Of a stretch of 64,000 bases of DNA, positions 1-7,603 are shown piece after piece. Positions within the stretch are counted from its first letter, which is position 1. Every line of letters starts with the position of its first letter. The stretch is from Bacteroidota bacterium (GTDB taxonomy: Bacteria > Bacteroidota > Bacteroidia > Cytophagales > Cyclobacteriaceae). The DNA lies in the NCBI GenBank assembly GCA_016866235.1, contig VGMW01000005.1:150007-214006 (forward strand). The letters run 5' to 3'. A program made the position numbers and the translations under genes. The notes under the pieces were generated by a model that had not been told where the DNA came from, made no database searches, and was given only the letters and a program-made list of their open reading frames with translations.

Positions 1-969
1 CCATTGGCCTCTTTTGCGATCTCACTTCAGGGTCTTGAACGCGCCCTGACCCGTAAGCCGTTGAACCAGGAGGAAATTAAAAAGGTTGTTCAGTCAATTT
101 CGAATTCCAGAAAGACATTCCTTGAATCTGAAAATATTGAGTCTGACAGAAATATACTTGCCGCCACTTGTCGAATGTTTTTTCATGATATTGAAGCATC
201 ACAACATCCTGATGGATTTTTTTCCTCTCTGCAATCTAAATTCGGAGATCTGCAAGACGCCACAACATTTAACAAATACGCCTCAAGCATTTTTTCAGGA
301 ACCTTTCTGCTGGATAATGAAAAATGGACTGCATTTGTTAATGCGCCTGACTCTACCACATTGCGGTCTGACCCTGCCTACAGCTATTCAGCCACCTTCA
401 TGCGGAACTATGCTCGTTTCCAGTCCAGATCAGCTGCATTCACTGTTAAGAACAATGACTTATCCAGGTTGTATGTTAAAGGAACATTGGAAATGAATAA
501 GGGTCGCGAAATTTATCCTGACGCCAACTTCACCATGCGGATGAGTTACGGTGCAGTAAAATCCTATCGCCCCAGGGATGGTGTATTTTATGATTACATC
601 TGCTCTATGAAAGGTGTGATTGAAAAGTACAAGCCTGGTGACTATGAGTTTGATTTACCCGCCAATTTGGTTGAAGCTGCTCGGCGAAAAGACTTTGGTC
701 CTTATGTCGATCCAAAAAGAGGGGATCTGGTCGTTGGCTTTATTACGACCAATGATATAACCGGGGGTAATTCGGGTTCGCCAGTACTCAACGGTAAAGG
801 TGAGTTAATCGGCCTTGCCTTCGATGGTAATTATGAGGCACTCAGTCATAAAATAGCCTTTGATAAGGATCTCAACCGTACCATTTGTGTAGACATTCGC
901 TACGTATTATGGTGCATCGACAAGTTGGGTGGTGCCTCAAACATCATCCGGGAGCTCACCTTGAAATGA
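1..969 (+). CDS. S46-family dipeptidyl-peptidase, C-terminal part (5' end off window)
   Basis: This is the last ~322 residues of a peptidase S46 (DPP7/DPP11-type) enzyme; the reading frame is open to the left edge, so the start lies outside the window. S46 enzymes are periplasmic serine peptidases that release dipeptides from the N-terminus of oligopeptides. The motif GNSGSPVLN (near residue 258 of the visible part) carries the catalytic serine, and the following segment with FDGNYEA and the DIRYVLW end is typical of the family C-terminus. Family members are about 700 residues, so roughly the second half is seen; the His and Asp of the triad would lie upstream. It sits 117 bases before the hydroxyproline operon, which fits a role in feeding peptide-derived amino acids, but that link is inference. 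DPP7 and DPP11 specificity cannot be separated from this part alone with confidence. Confidence 0.9.
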   Translation, partial: PLASFAISLQGLERALTRKPLNQEEIKKVVQSISNSRKTFLESENIESDRNILAATCRMFFHDIEASQHPDGFFSSLQSKFGDLQDATTFNKYASSIFSGTFLLDNEKWTAFVNAPDSTTLRSDPAYSYSATFMRNYARFQSRSAAFTVKNNDLSRLYVKGTLEMNKGREIYPDANFTMRMSYGAVKSYRPRDGVFYDYICSMKGVIEKYKPGDYEFDLPANLVEAARRKDFGPYVDPKRGDLVVGFITTNDITGGNSGSPVLNGKGELIGLAFDGNYEALSHKIAFDKDLNRTICVDIRYVLWCIDKLGGASNIIRELTLK

Positions 970-1005
970 GGGATAAAATTCAATCCTTCATCCTGTCGCA
1001 AAGTT

Positions 1006-1013
1006 TATATTTG
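1006..1013 (+). promoter_or_regulatory. Candidate -7 element (TATATTTG) for the hydroxyproline operon
   Basis: TATATTTG fits the Bacteroidota -7 consensus TAnnTTTG and lies about 75 bases before the first gene of the hydroxyproline operon, in the only sizeable gap upstream of it. I see no clear -33 TTTG partner at the expected distance, so the call is tentative. Confidence 0.35.
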
Positions 1014-1086
1014 AAGCCTGTTGCCCAGTAACCAAAGCGGGGATTGGGCTAAACATTTTAATATTCATTAACCAACCAATAGTGCT

Positions 1087-2007
1087 ATGTCTATGGAATG
1101 GAAAGGGGTAATGCCCGCACTAACCACAAAGTTCAAGGCCAACGATTCCCTTGACTTCGATCTTTTTTCAAAAAATTTACAGGCCCAGCTGGATGCGGGG
1201 GTAGATGGAATTATCCTCGGTGGATCACTGGGTGAGGCCAGTGTACTTACCGCTGAAGAGAAATTTGATCTGGTCAAATTTGCTGTTGGTAAGGTTGGTG
1301 GAAAGGTCCCGGTGGTTATGAATATTGCTGAAGGCAGCACCAGGGATGCAGTCAGACTGGCCGCTGAAGCCAAAAAGTGTGGTGCCAAAGGTTTGATGTT
1401 GCTTCCACCGATGCGGTACAAAGCCGACGACCGCGAAACGGTCGAATATTTCAAAGCAGTAGCCGATTCAACCACGCTACCCATAATGATTTACAACAAT
1501 CCGGTCGACTATAAAATTGATGTAACGCTGGACATGTTTGCTGAGTTAAGCACTTACGCCAACATTCAGGCCATTAAAGAATCTACCAGAGATGTGACCA
1601 ACGTAACCCGCCTCATCAATCGTTTTGGTGACCGATTCAAAATTTTATGTGGTGTAGATACCCTTGCCATGGAAGAATTGGTCATGGGCGCAGTAGGTTG
1701 GGTTGCAGGATTGGTTTGTGCGTTTCCAAGAGAAACTGTTGCTGTATACCGACTTACCAAAGCAGGAAAAATTAATGAGGCTAGAAATATCTTTAGATGG
1801 TTTTTGCCTTTGCTCGAGCTGGACATCCATCCCAAGCTTGTACAATACATTAAGTTGGCGGAGGCTGAAGCTGGTTTAGGATCGGAAATGGTTCGACCTC
1901 CCCGGTTGCCGCTCATCGGTGAAGAACGTGAACGAATTTTGAAAATCATCAGAACGGGTATCGCTTCACGCCCCACGCTTCCGGATTACCTGTCCTTAAA
2001 GTTTTGA
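1087..2007 (+). CDS. Delta1-pyrroline-4-hydroxy-2-carboxylate deaminase (DapA/NAL family)
   Basis: A 306-residue class I aldolase-fold protein of the dihydrodipicolinate synthase/N-acetylneuraminate lyase family. Visible motifs are GGSLGE (45-50) in place of the GTTGE of true DapA, the catalytic Tyr136 in YNNP, and the Schiff-base Lys164 in AIKESTRD. In hydroxyproline degradation a member of this family converts delta1-pyrroline-4-hydroxy-2-carboxylate to 2-oxoglutarate semialdehyde with release of ammonia. Family membership is secure; the specific reaction is assigned from its place directly before a semialdehyde dehydrogenase, a hydroxyproline epimerase and a D-amino-acid oxidoreductase. 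A keto-deoxy-sugar acid aldolase would be the main alternative. An ATG six bases downstream is an equally possible start. It is the first gene of the apparent operon. Confidence 0.85.
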   Translation: MSMEWKGVMPALTTKFKANDSLDFDLFSKNLQAQLDAGVDGIILGGSLGEASVLTAEEKFDLVKFAVGKVGGKVPVVMNIAEGSTRDAVRLAAEAKKCGAKGLMLLPPMRYKADDRETVEYFKAVADSTTLPIMIYNNPVDYKIDVTLDMFAELSTYANIQAIKESTRDVTNVTRLINRFGDRFKILCGVDTLAMEELVMGAVGWVAGLVCAFPRETVAVYRLTKAGKINEARNIFRWFLPLLELDIHPKLVQYIKLAEAEAGLGSEMVRPPRLPLIGEERERILKIIRTGIASRPTLPDYLSLKF

Positions 2008-2047
2008 TGTTATTTCGGCTGTTATACTCCAGATAATCTGATAAAGC

Positions 2048-3514
2048 ATGGTTTCCCAAAATGATGTTGATGAAATTCTAAACAGATCCAGGAACGCTTT
2101 TTTGATTTTCAAAAATGTTCCTGGAAAGAAAAGAGCTGAGTTGTTGAGGGCGATTGCTGCGGGTATCGAGGGATCTGCAGCGAAGCTGTTGCCCGTGGCG
2201 ATGCGGGAAACCAATTTACCTGAGCCAAGGTTGGCCGGTGAGGTTGCACGAACCTGTAATCAACTGAGGCAATTCGCCGATATGTTGGTTGAAGGCTCTT
2301 GGGTAGAGGCACGAATTGATACGGCGCTACCCGATCGACAGCCTGTGCCAAAGCCAGACATAAGAAAAATGATGGTCCCTCTGGGGCCGGTGGTGGTATT
2401 TGGAGCATCGAATTTCCCATTTGCATACTCCACAGCTGGCGTCGATACGGCCTCAGCATTGGCCGCTGGGTGCACAGTAGTACTGAAGGGGCACCCGGCC
2501 CACCCTGAAACCTCTAACGCAGTGGCTGATGTGTTTAGCGCGGCTTTAGCACAGCTGGGTCTACCATCTGACACTTTTTTACACATACAGTCACCAGGAT
2601 TTGATGTTGGACGAATGTTGGTTCAACATCCCCACACGAAGGCAGTCGGCTTCACAGGATCTTTTAGCGGAGGTAAGGCTTTGTACGATTACGCCCAGCA
2701 ACGTAAAGAGCCAATTCCAGTGTTTTCTGAAATGGGAAGTATCAATCCTGTTTATTTGTTACCAGGCGCTTTAAAGTCCAGGTCAGAGCAAATTGCAGGA
2801 CAGTATGCCGCTTCTGTGACTTTGAGTGTTGGTCAGTTTTGTACCAATCCTGGTCTCTTGATCGCAATAAAAAGTCAGGAGTTGGATCTTTTTTCAGCGC
2901 AACTAGCAACAGCCATAGGAAAGACCGCTTCAGCACCAATGTTACATAAGGGTATCGCTGAAAATTATTCCAAAAAAAGAACGGAGGCACTGAGTCAAAA
3001 AGGTGTTACGCTGCTGGGTCAGGGCAATGGAGATGCTGATGCTGGTCACGGAATTCCTACGTTGGCTACAGTTGGTGGTAAGGATTTTTTGGAAAATCCT
3101 CTTTTATTGGACGAAGTCTTTGGTCCATATTCATTGCTGGTTCAGGCTGCCAATCAAGATGAATTAGAAATGATTGCTGGATCTGTGGCTGGTCAGTTGA
3201 CCACTTCAATTATTGCCGAGCAGTCTGATTGGGGTCAATTTGGTTCACTGCTTCAAACCGTGAGTGAAAAAGCTGGTAGGGTCATAATCAATGGTGTGCC
3301 TACAGGGGTTGAGGTATGTCCCTCGATGCATCACGGTGGCCCATTCCCAGCCACAACCGATGCACGATTTTCCTCAGTAGGAATTGATGCTGTCAAACGT
3401 TTTGTTCGCCCGCTCAGCTTTCAAAATTTTCCTGAACAACTATTGCCAGAGGAGTTGAAAACGGATAATCCGCTGGGAATTTGGAGATTGTTCAACAACC
3501 AATGGAAACGTTGA
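2048..3514 (+). CDS. 2-oxoglutarate semialdehyde (2,5-dioxovalerate) dehydrogenase
   Basis: A 488-residue aldehyde dehydrogenase. Catalytic features are present: Asn122 in GASNFPFA, Lys147 in the coenzyme-binding segment, GFTGS (201-205), the general base Glu228 in FSEMGS and the nucleophile Cys265 in GQFCTNPG. The GQFCTNPG context and the N-terminal layout are those of the 2,5-dioxovalerate dehydrogenase branch, which oxidises 2-oxoglutarate semialdehyde to 2-oxoglutarate with NAD(P). It lies 40 bases after the deaminase and one base before the epimerase, so it is very likely co-transcribed and performs the last step of hydroxyproline breakdown. The same enzyme type also serves pentose and glucarate pathways, but no such genes are next to it here. 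Cytoplasmic, no signal peptide. Confidence 0.9.
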   Translation: MVSQNDVDEILNRSRNAFLIFKNVPGKKRAELLRAIAAGIEGSAAKLLPVAMRETNLPEPRLAGEVARTCNQLRQFADMLVEGSWVEARIDTALPDRQPVPKPDIRKMMVPLGPVVVFGASNFPFAYSTAGVDTASALAAGCTVVLKGHPAHPETSNAVADVFSAALAQLGLPSDTFLHIQSPGFDVGRMLVQHPHTKAVGFTGSFSGGKALYDYAQQRKEPIPVFSEMGSINPVYLLPGALKSRSEQIAGQYAASVTLSVGQFCTNPGLLIAIKSQELDLFSAQLATAIGKTASAPMLHKGIAENYSKKRTEALSQKGVTLLGQGNGDADAGHGIPTLATVGGKDFLENPLLLDEVFGPYSLLVQAANQDELEMIAGSVAGQLTTSIIAEQSDWGQFGSLLQTVSEKAGRVIINGVPTGVEVCPSMHHGGPFPATTDARFSSVGIDAVKRFVRPLSFQNFPEQLLPEELKTDNPLGIWRLFNNQWKR

Positions 3515-3515
3515 A

Positions 3516-4517
3516 ATGAATAAGACATTTTTTTGTATCGATGCACACACTTGCGGCAACCCCGTCAGGGTAGTTGCCGGAGGCGGGCCAAATCTTGTGG
3601 GTCGAAACATGAGTGAGAAGCGTCAGCATTTTTTAAAGGAGTTTGACTGGATTCGAAAGGGACTGATGTTTGAGCCACGCGGACATGACATGATGAGTGG
3701 TAGTATCCTGTATCCACCTACCGATCCCGCCAATGATGTTGGGGTGCTGTTTATTGAAACCAGTGGATGTTTACCGATGTGTGGACATGGTACTATTGGT
3801 ACAGTAACCATCGCGATTGAGCACGGACTTGTTACACCAAAAACTCCAGGGGTCCTCAATTTGGAGGTGCCGGCTGGATTGGTCCGTATTGAGTATAAGC
3901 AAGAGGGAAAGAAGGTGAAGTCAGTGAAGATCAGGAACGTGAAAGCCTATCTTGCTGCTGAGGGAATTACTGCTGAGTGTCCTGATTTGGGTAATCTGAC
4001 CCTTGATGTTTCTTATGGTGGTAATTTTTATGCCATCGTCGATGTCCAGAAAAATTTTCCTGGTCTTGAACATTTCACGGCCAGTCAATTGATTGGGTGG
4101 TCACGTGCTTTGCGTGAAAACATCAATGCGAAATACAGTTTTGTCCACCCGGAAAATCCAACCATCAACAGTTGTTCCCACATTTTGTGGACCGGAAAAA
4201 CCATTGATCCAACGGCTTCCGCTAGGAATGCAGTGTTCTATGGTGACAAAGCCATAGACCGCTCTCCTTGTGGAACGGGTACTTCAGCCAGGCTGGCCCA
4301 ATGGTATGCGAAAGGCTTACTCAAACCAGGGCAGGATTTTGTTCATGAGAGCATAATTGGTTCAAAGTTTATTGGTAGGATAGAAGAGGTGACTGAATTG
4401 AATGGAAAACCTGCGATAATACCCAGTGTCGAAGGTTGGGCAAAAGTGTACGGACTCAATACCATCACCATCGATACGGAGGATGACCCGTATGCCCATG
4501 GATTTCAAGTGATCTGA
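3516..4517 (+). CDS. 4-hydroxyproline 2-epimerase (proline racemase family)
   Basis: A 333-residue member of the proline racemase family. Both catalytic cysteines are present, Cys89 in MCGHGT and Cys252 in SPCGTGTSA, which separates it from the trans-3-hydroxyproline dehydratases that lack the first cysteine. The reaction expected is interconversion of trans-4-hydroxy-L-proline and cis-4-hydroxy-D-proline, the entry step of the pathway. The ATG starts one base after the stop of the preceding dehydrogenase gene, so translation is probably coupled. The operon context favours hydroxyproline over proline as substrate; proline racemase activity cannot be excluded from sequence alone. Confidence 0.9.
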   Translation: MNKTFFCIDAHTCGNPVRVVAGGGPNLVGRNMSEKRQHFLKEFDWIRKGLMFEPRGHDMMSGSILYPPTDPANDVGVLFIETSGCLPMCGHGTIGTVTIAIEHGLVTPKTPGVLNLEVPAGLVRIEYKQEGKKVKSVKIRNVKAYLAAEGITAECPDLGNLTLDVSYGGNFYAIVDVQKNFPGLEHFTASQLIGWSRALRENINAKYSFVHPENPTINSCSHILWTGKTIDPTASARNAVFYGDKAIDRSPCGTGTSARLAQWYAKGLLKPGQDFVHESIIGSKFIGRIEEVTELNGKPAIIPSVEGWAKVYGLNTITIDTEDDPYAHGFQVI

Positions 4518-4527
4518 TTGGAATAGG

Positions 4528-5778
4528 ATGTCGAAAAACATACTCATTATCGGTGGTGGAATTATCGGGTTGAGCAGTGCCTATTATTTACAGCGTTCCG
4601 GGCATAAGGTTACTATAATAGATCAGGCACGGTTAACCGATGGATGTTCATTCGGGAATGCCGGGATGATTGTCCCCAGCCATTTCATTCCGCTGGCGTC
4701 ACCGGGTATGGTGGCAAAAGGAATTCGATGGATGTTTAATTCCCGCAGTCCTTTTTTTGTTCGTCCACGATTAAGTCTTGATTTAGCGAAGTGGGGTTGG
4801 CAGTTTATCAGGCATGCCAATGAGCAACATGTCAAGCGCTCTGCGCCGGCATTGAAGGAGCTAAGCTTGTTGGGTAAAAAATTATATCAGGACTGGAATA
4901 AGGAGTTGCCAATTAGGTTTGGTTATCATGAGCGCGGTCTGCTTATGTTGTATAAAAGTGCGGCCATCGGACATGAGGAGGAGGAGACCGCTGAAATGGC
5001 GAATCGACTGGGAATTGAAGCTAAGGTTTTAAATCAGGAGCAGGTACAAGCATTGGAACCTGATGTACGTGTAGACGTATTGGGGGGTGTTTTTTTTCCT
5101 GGAGACGCTCACCTGACGCCACGGGAATTGGTTGAAAATTTAATTCGGTTGCTGCGGGGAGGTGGTGCGACCCTTTTGGAATCGACTGCGATCTCGTCGA
5201 TTGAAACGAAGGGAGGAAAGGTATCGGCGGTCGTGGCAGGCGGGGAGAAGTATGAGGCTGATGAGATCGTGTTGGCTGCGGGAAGTTGGTCAGGTATTTT
5301 GGCGCGAAAACTTGATTTGAACCTGCCCATGCAGGCTGGTAAGGGGTACAGCTTCACTTTAATGGATGTGGAGCGAAACGTTAAGGTTCCATCCATTTTT
5401 CTGGAGGCAAGGGTGGCTGTTACGCCCATGGGTAATACCCTAAGATTTGGCGGTACGATGGAAATTATTGGTGTAGACCATAGTATTAATATGAACAGGG
5501 TTCGTGGCATAGTGGAAAGTATTCCGAAATATTATCCTGAAATGACGGTAGCTGTTCCTCCACAAGAAGAAGTTTGGCATGGCTTACGTCCATGTTCACC
5601 GGACGGATTACCCTACATTGGACGAAGTTCAAAATATTCTAACCTGGTGGTGGCTTCCGGTCATTCGATGATGGGTTTAAGTCTGGCTCCTGCAACCGGA
5701 AAACTTGTTTCTGAGCTGGTTGATGGTGTTAAGCCATCCATTGAAATCAGTGCATTTGAGCCTGGCAGGTTTCAGTAA
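4528..5778 (+). CDS. FAD-dependent D-hydroxyproline oxidoreductase (DadA-like)
   Basis: A 416-residue FAD-binding DAO-family protein. The Rossmann dinucleotide motif GGGIIG is at residues 9-14 and ends in an acidic residue of the ADP-binding fold; HGLRPCSPDGLPYIG and SGHSMMGLSLAP near the C-terminus are typical of DadA-like D-amino-acid dehydrogenases. In this operon it should oxidise cis-4-hydroxy-D-proline to delta1-pyrroline-4-hydroxy-2-carboxylate, the substrate of the first gene's product. The electron acceptor, quinone or oxygen, is not evident. It begins ten bases after the epimerase stop and is the last gene of the run. No clear hairpin terminator follows, only the 10-base palindrome ACTGATCAGT followed by a T-rich stretch at 5788-5808. 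Confidence 0.87.
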   Translation: MSKNILIIGGGIIGLSSAYYLQRSGHKVTIIDQARLTDGCSFGNAGMIVPSHFIPLASPGMVAKGIRWMFNSRSPFFVRPRLSLDLAKWGWQFIRHANEQHVKRSAPALKELSLLGKKLYQDWNKELPIRFGYHERGLLMLYKSAAIGHEEEETAEMANRLGIEAKVLNQEQVQALEPDVRVDVLGGVFFPGDAHLTPRELVENLIRLLRGGGATLLESTAISSIETKGGKVSAVVAGGEKYEADEIVLAAGSWSGILARKLDLNLPMQAGKGYSFTLMDVERNVKVPSIFLEARVAVTPMGNTLRFGGTMEIIGVDHSINMNRVRGIVESIPKYYPEMTVAVPPQEEVWHGLRPCSPDGLPYIGRSSKYSNLVVASGHSMMGLSLAPATGKLVSELVDGVKPSIEISAFEPGRFQ

Positions 5779-6150
5779 TTTCTCTAACTGATCAGTAATT
5801 TTTTTTCTCGATGTGATAAAGGCGGTATGGTCATGACCCTTTTCACAAATTAATGTTTACGTGATTTAAAGCATTGGTGCTGCCTATTTCTGGCAGGATC
5901 ATTTTGGGCGCTATAAGCCCACCATCATCTTCATCAACTTTTTTGATTTCAAAAATTTTAGTTTGAAACGCTGGTTACGAGTGTGTTGCTTTTATATCAC
6001 ATTTCATCACTCTAAATGATTCAAGGTACCTGACATGAAACATTATCCTAGTTTTTACAGCAGGATAATTTTGAGTGTGCACAACTCATAATGTCTTAGG
6101 AGTCCGTACCGTGGTGACTCCTGATTTTGTTTCACTTAAATAATAAAACA
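5779..6150. promoter_or_regulatory. Intergenic leader region with three consecutive dyads
   Basis: No gene is supported in these 372 bases. Close to the downstream lipoprotein gene lie three dyads in a row: a perfect 8-bp stem 6042-6049/6062-6069 (ATTATCCT/AGGATAAT), the palindrome TGTGCACA at 6076-6083, and a perfect 7-bp stem 6098-6104/6116-6122 (AGGAGTC/GACTCCT). None is followed by a convincing U-tract except weakly the last (GATTTTGTTT). They could be operators or a structured mRNA leader; nothing identifies a known riboswitch class. Confidence 0.4.
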
Positions 6151-7272
6151 ATGTTTTTATCAAAAAAGCCTTGTTGGTGGCAGTCATTTGGTTTGCCTGC
6201 GCTAACATTAATTTCAATTCTTTCATGTGAATCGCCACAACTAATTGTTGAGGATCCAGAGCCATCCTTTAACCCTGCATCAAGAGTGGCCATTGGTTCG
6301 TCTTCTGGTACCCTTAATTATCAGGTTTTATATGCAGGCCAAAACATCAATGCAGGTACTGTCACCTATGACGATGTCGACACCAACAACGATTTTGTAG
6401 ACGATGCACTCAAAATCACCTTTCAAACAACTAATGGATGGGAATTGGTGGAAACACATTTTTATGTGGGCGCCACCTTAACAGATTTGCCGGTAAATAA
6501 GTCAGGGAATCCACAACCTGGTCAGTTTCCGCTTAAATCTGGTCCGATGGCTGGTCAGACTACTTATACGCTTCTGGTTTCATTTTCTGATTTAGGGTTT
6601 GTTTGCCCCAATACCAAAACAGAGGATTACTTCGTAGCGGCGCATGCATCGCTCAGGAAATTAAGCAGCCTGGGTGGTTACCAGTATGAATCCGGTTGGG
6701 GTGATGGACTCAGGTTGGTACAAAGGGGCAGCTGGGCGATGTACAATATGATTTTTATTACATGCGATTTAAATACGCCTCCAAATCCAGCATCCACCGA
6801 GACGGCTTTTGCCTTTAATGGGGATCAGTCGGGCTGTTTCCAAAATTTCAGTGATTTTTTAGAAAACCCGAATCGTTGGGGCTGGACCAATGGACCGTAT
6901 CCTGCAGGATCTTATAAATTTCCGATTTACGCAGGAGCAGGTTTGTGTGACCTTTCTAAAGGAATCCAGGTTGGTTATCTTTTGGTTGCATACAATGGAT
7001 CCACCGCCACATTCACTTATCAATTGAGTGGAACGAATTCCTCCACCGGTTTGCCCTACGCTTTGAGGGAAATTCATCTTTATGCTGGAGCTGAATTTTT
7101 CCCAAAAATTCAAAATGGTTCGCAAGCTGGCGATTTTACGATTGCTCCAGGTAAGTATCCGTATAAAGCAGGAGGATTAACCGGACAATCGTACAGTGTA
7201 ACGGTGAACAATTTAAGCGGAGATCTTTACATCATTGCTCATGCGGTAGTTCATGGATTTCCTCAGTTGTGA
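6151..7272 (+). CDS. Secreted lipoprotein with repeated 'YVG...PGQFP' modules, function unknown
   Basis: A 373-residue protein. I place the start at the ATG at 6151, behind an A-rich TAATAAAACA leader, rather than at an in-frame TTG at 6127, because it gives a proper lipoprotein signal ending in LISILSC. The mature part holds two related modules: the first contains LVETHFYVGATL, GNPQPGQFP and FVAAHASL, the second LREIHLYAGAEF, IAPGKYPY and IIAHAVVHG. Between them is a segment with FNRWGWTNGP-like wording (NPNRWGWTNGP) and YAGAGLCDLSKG, which I recognise from uncharacterised secreted Bacteroidota proteins. The repeats suggest a beta-rich surface or adhesion module. No catalytic motif is visible. 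It is monocistronic, with a strong terminator just downstream. Confidence 0.75.
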   Translation: MFLSKKPCWWQSFGLPALTLISILSCESPQLIVEDPEPSFNPASRVAIGSSSGTLNYQVLYAGQNINAGTVTYDDVDTNNDFVDDALKITFQTTNGWELVETHFYVGATLTDLPVNKSGNPQPGQFPLKSGPMAGQTTYTLLVSFSDLGFVCPNTKTEDYFVAAHASLRKLSSLGGYQYESGWGDGLRLVQRGSWAMYNMIFITCDLNTPPNPASTETAFAFNGDQSGCFQNFSDFLENPNRWGWTNGPYPAGSYKFPIYAGAGLCDLSKGIQVGYLLVAYNGSTATFTYQLSGTNSSTGLPYALREIHLYAGAEFFPKIQNGSQAGDFTIAPGKYPYKAGGLTGQSYSVTVNNLSGDLYIIAHAVVHGFPQL

Positions 7273-7290
7273 CCATTTCTTTATTTCACT

Positions 7291-7321
7291 AAACACCGCC
7301 TTGGATGGGCGGTGTTTTTTT
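7291..7321 (+). terminator. Rho-independent terminator after the lipoprotein gene
   Basis: A perfect 10-bp stem (AAACACCGCC 7291-7300 with GGCGGTGTTT 7308-7317) with a 7-base loop, followed by a T-run. It lies 19 bases after the stop codon. A short open frame that begins inside the loop is not a gene. Confidence 0.9.
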
Positions 7322-7575
7322 ATGCCCCTTGCCCAATGAAGTGGTTTTTGATTGGGTTTTTGCCTGTTTTAATAGTCTGATCTTTAGACCCTTTGAAATT
7401 CTAATTGTAATCGGGTTGAAGCTGGCTCTTCTTAAATCCTTTAAAAATTTAAATAAATCCCTCTTAACGAGTTATTTTTTTAAAATCAAGGTCAAAAAAT
7501 ACCCTTGAACTGTAAAAAAATATCAATTCCTTGAATTAATGGGTTAAAAAATGGTCTGGGTAGGGCTAAAAGCCA
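7322..7575. other. AT-rich intergenic stretch upstream of glutamine synthetase
   Basis: About 250 bases with long A and T runs and no supported gene. I find no conserved RNA motif. It probably contains upstream promoter sequence for the glutamine synthetase gene. Confidence 0.4.
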
Positions 7576-7583
7576 TACTTTTG
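7576..7583 (+). promoter_or_regulatory. -7 promoter element (TACTTTTG) for glutamine synthetase
   Basis: TACTTTTG matches the Bacteroidota consensus TAnnTTTG and lies 20 bases before the ATG, so the transcript would have a leader of roughly 13-15 bases. The -33 TTTG box is not clear. Confidence 0.55.
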
Positions 7584-7603
7584 CGGCAATAAAAACAACC
7601 ACT

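Noticed and set aside
5788..5808. ACTGATCAGT followed by T-rich sequence as terminator of the hydroxyproline operon
   Set aside because: The palindrome has no loop, so it cannot form a normal terminator hairpin.
7305..7508. 67-codon open frame after the lipoprotein gene
   Set aside because: It begins inside the loop of a strong terminator and runs through AT-rich sequence; no family features.
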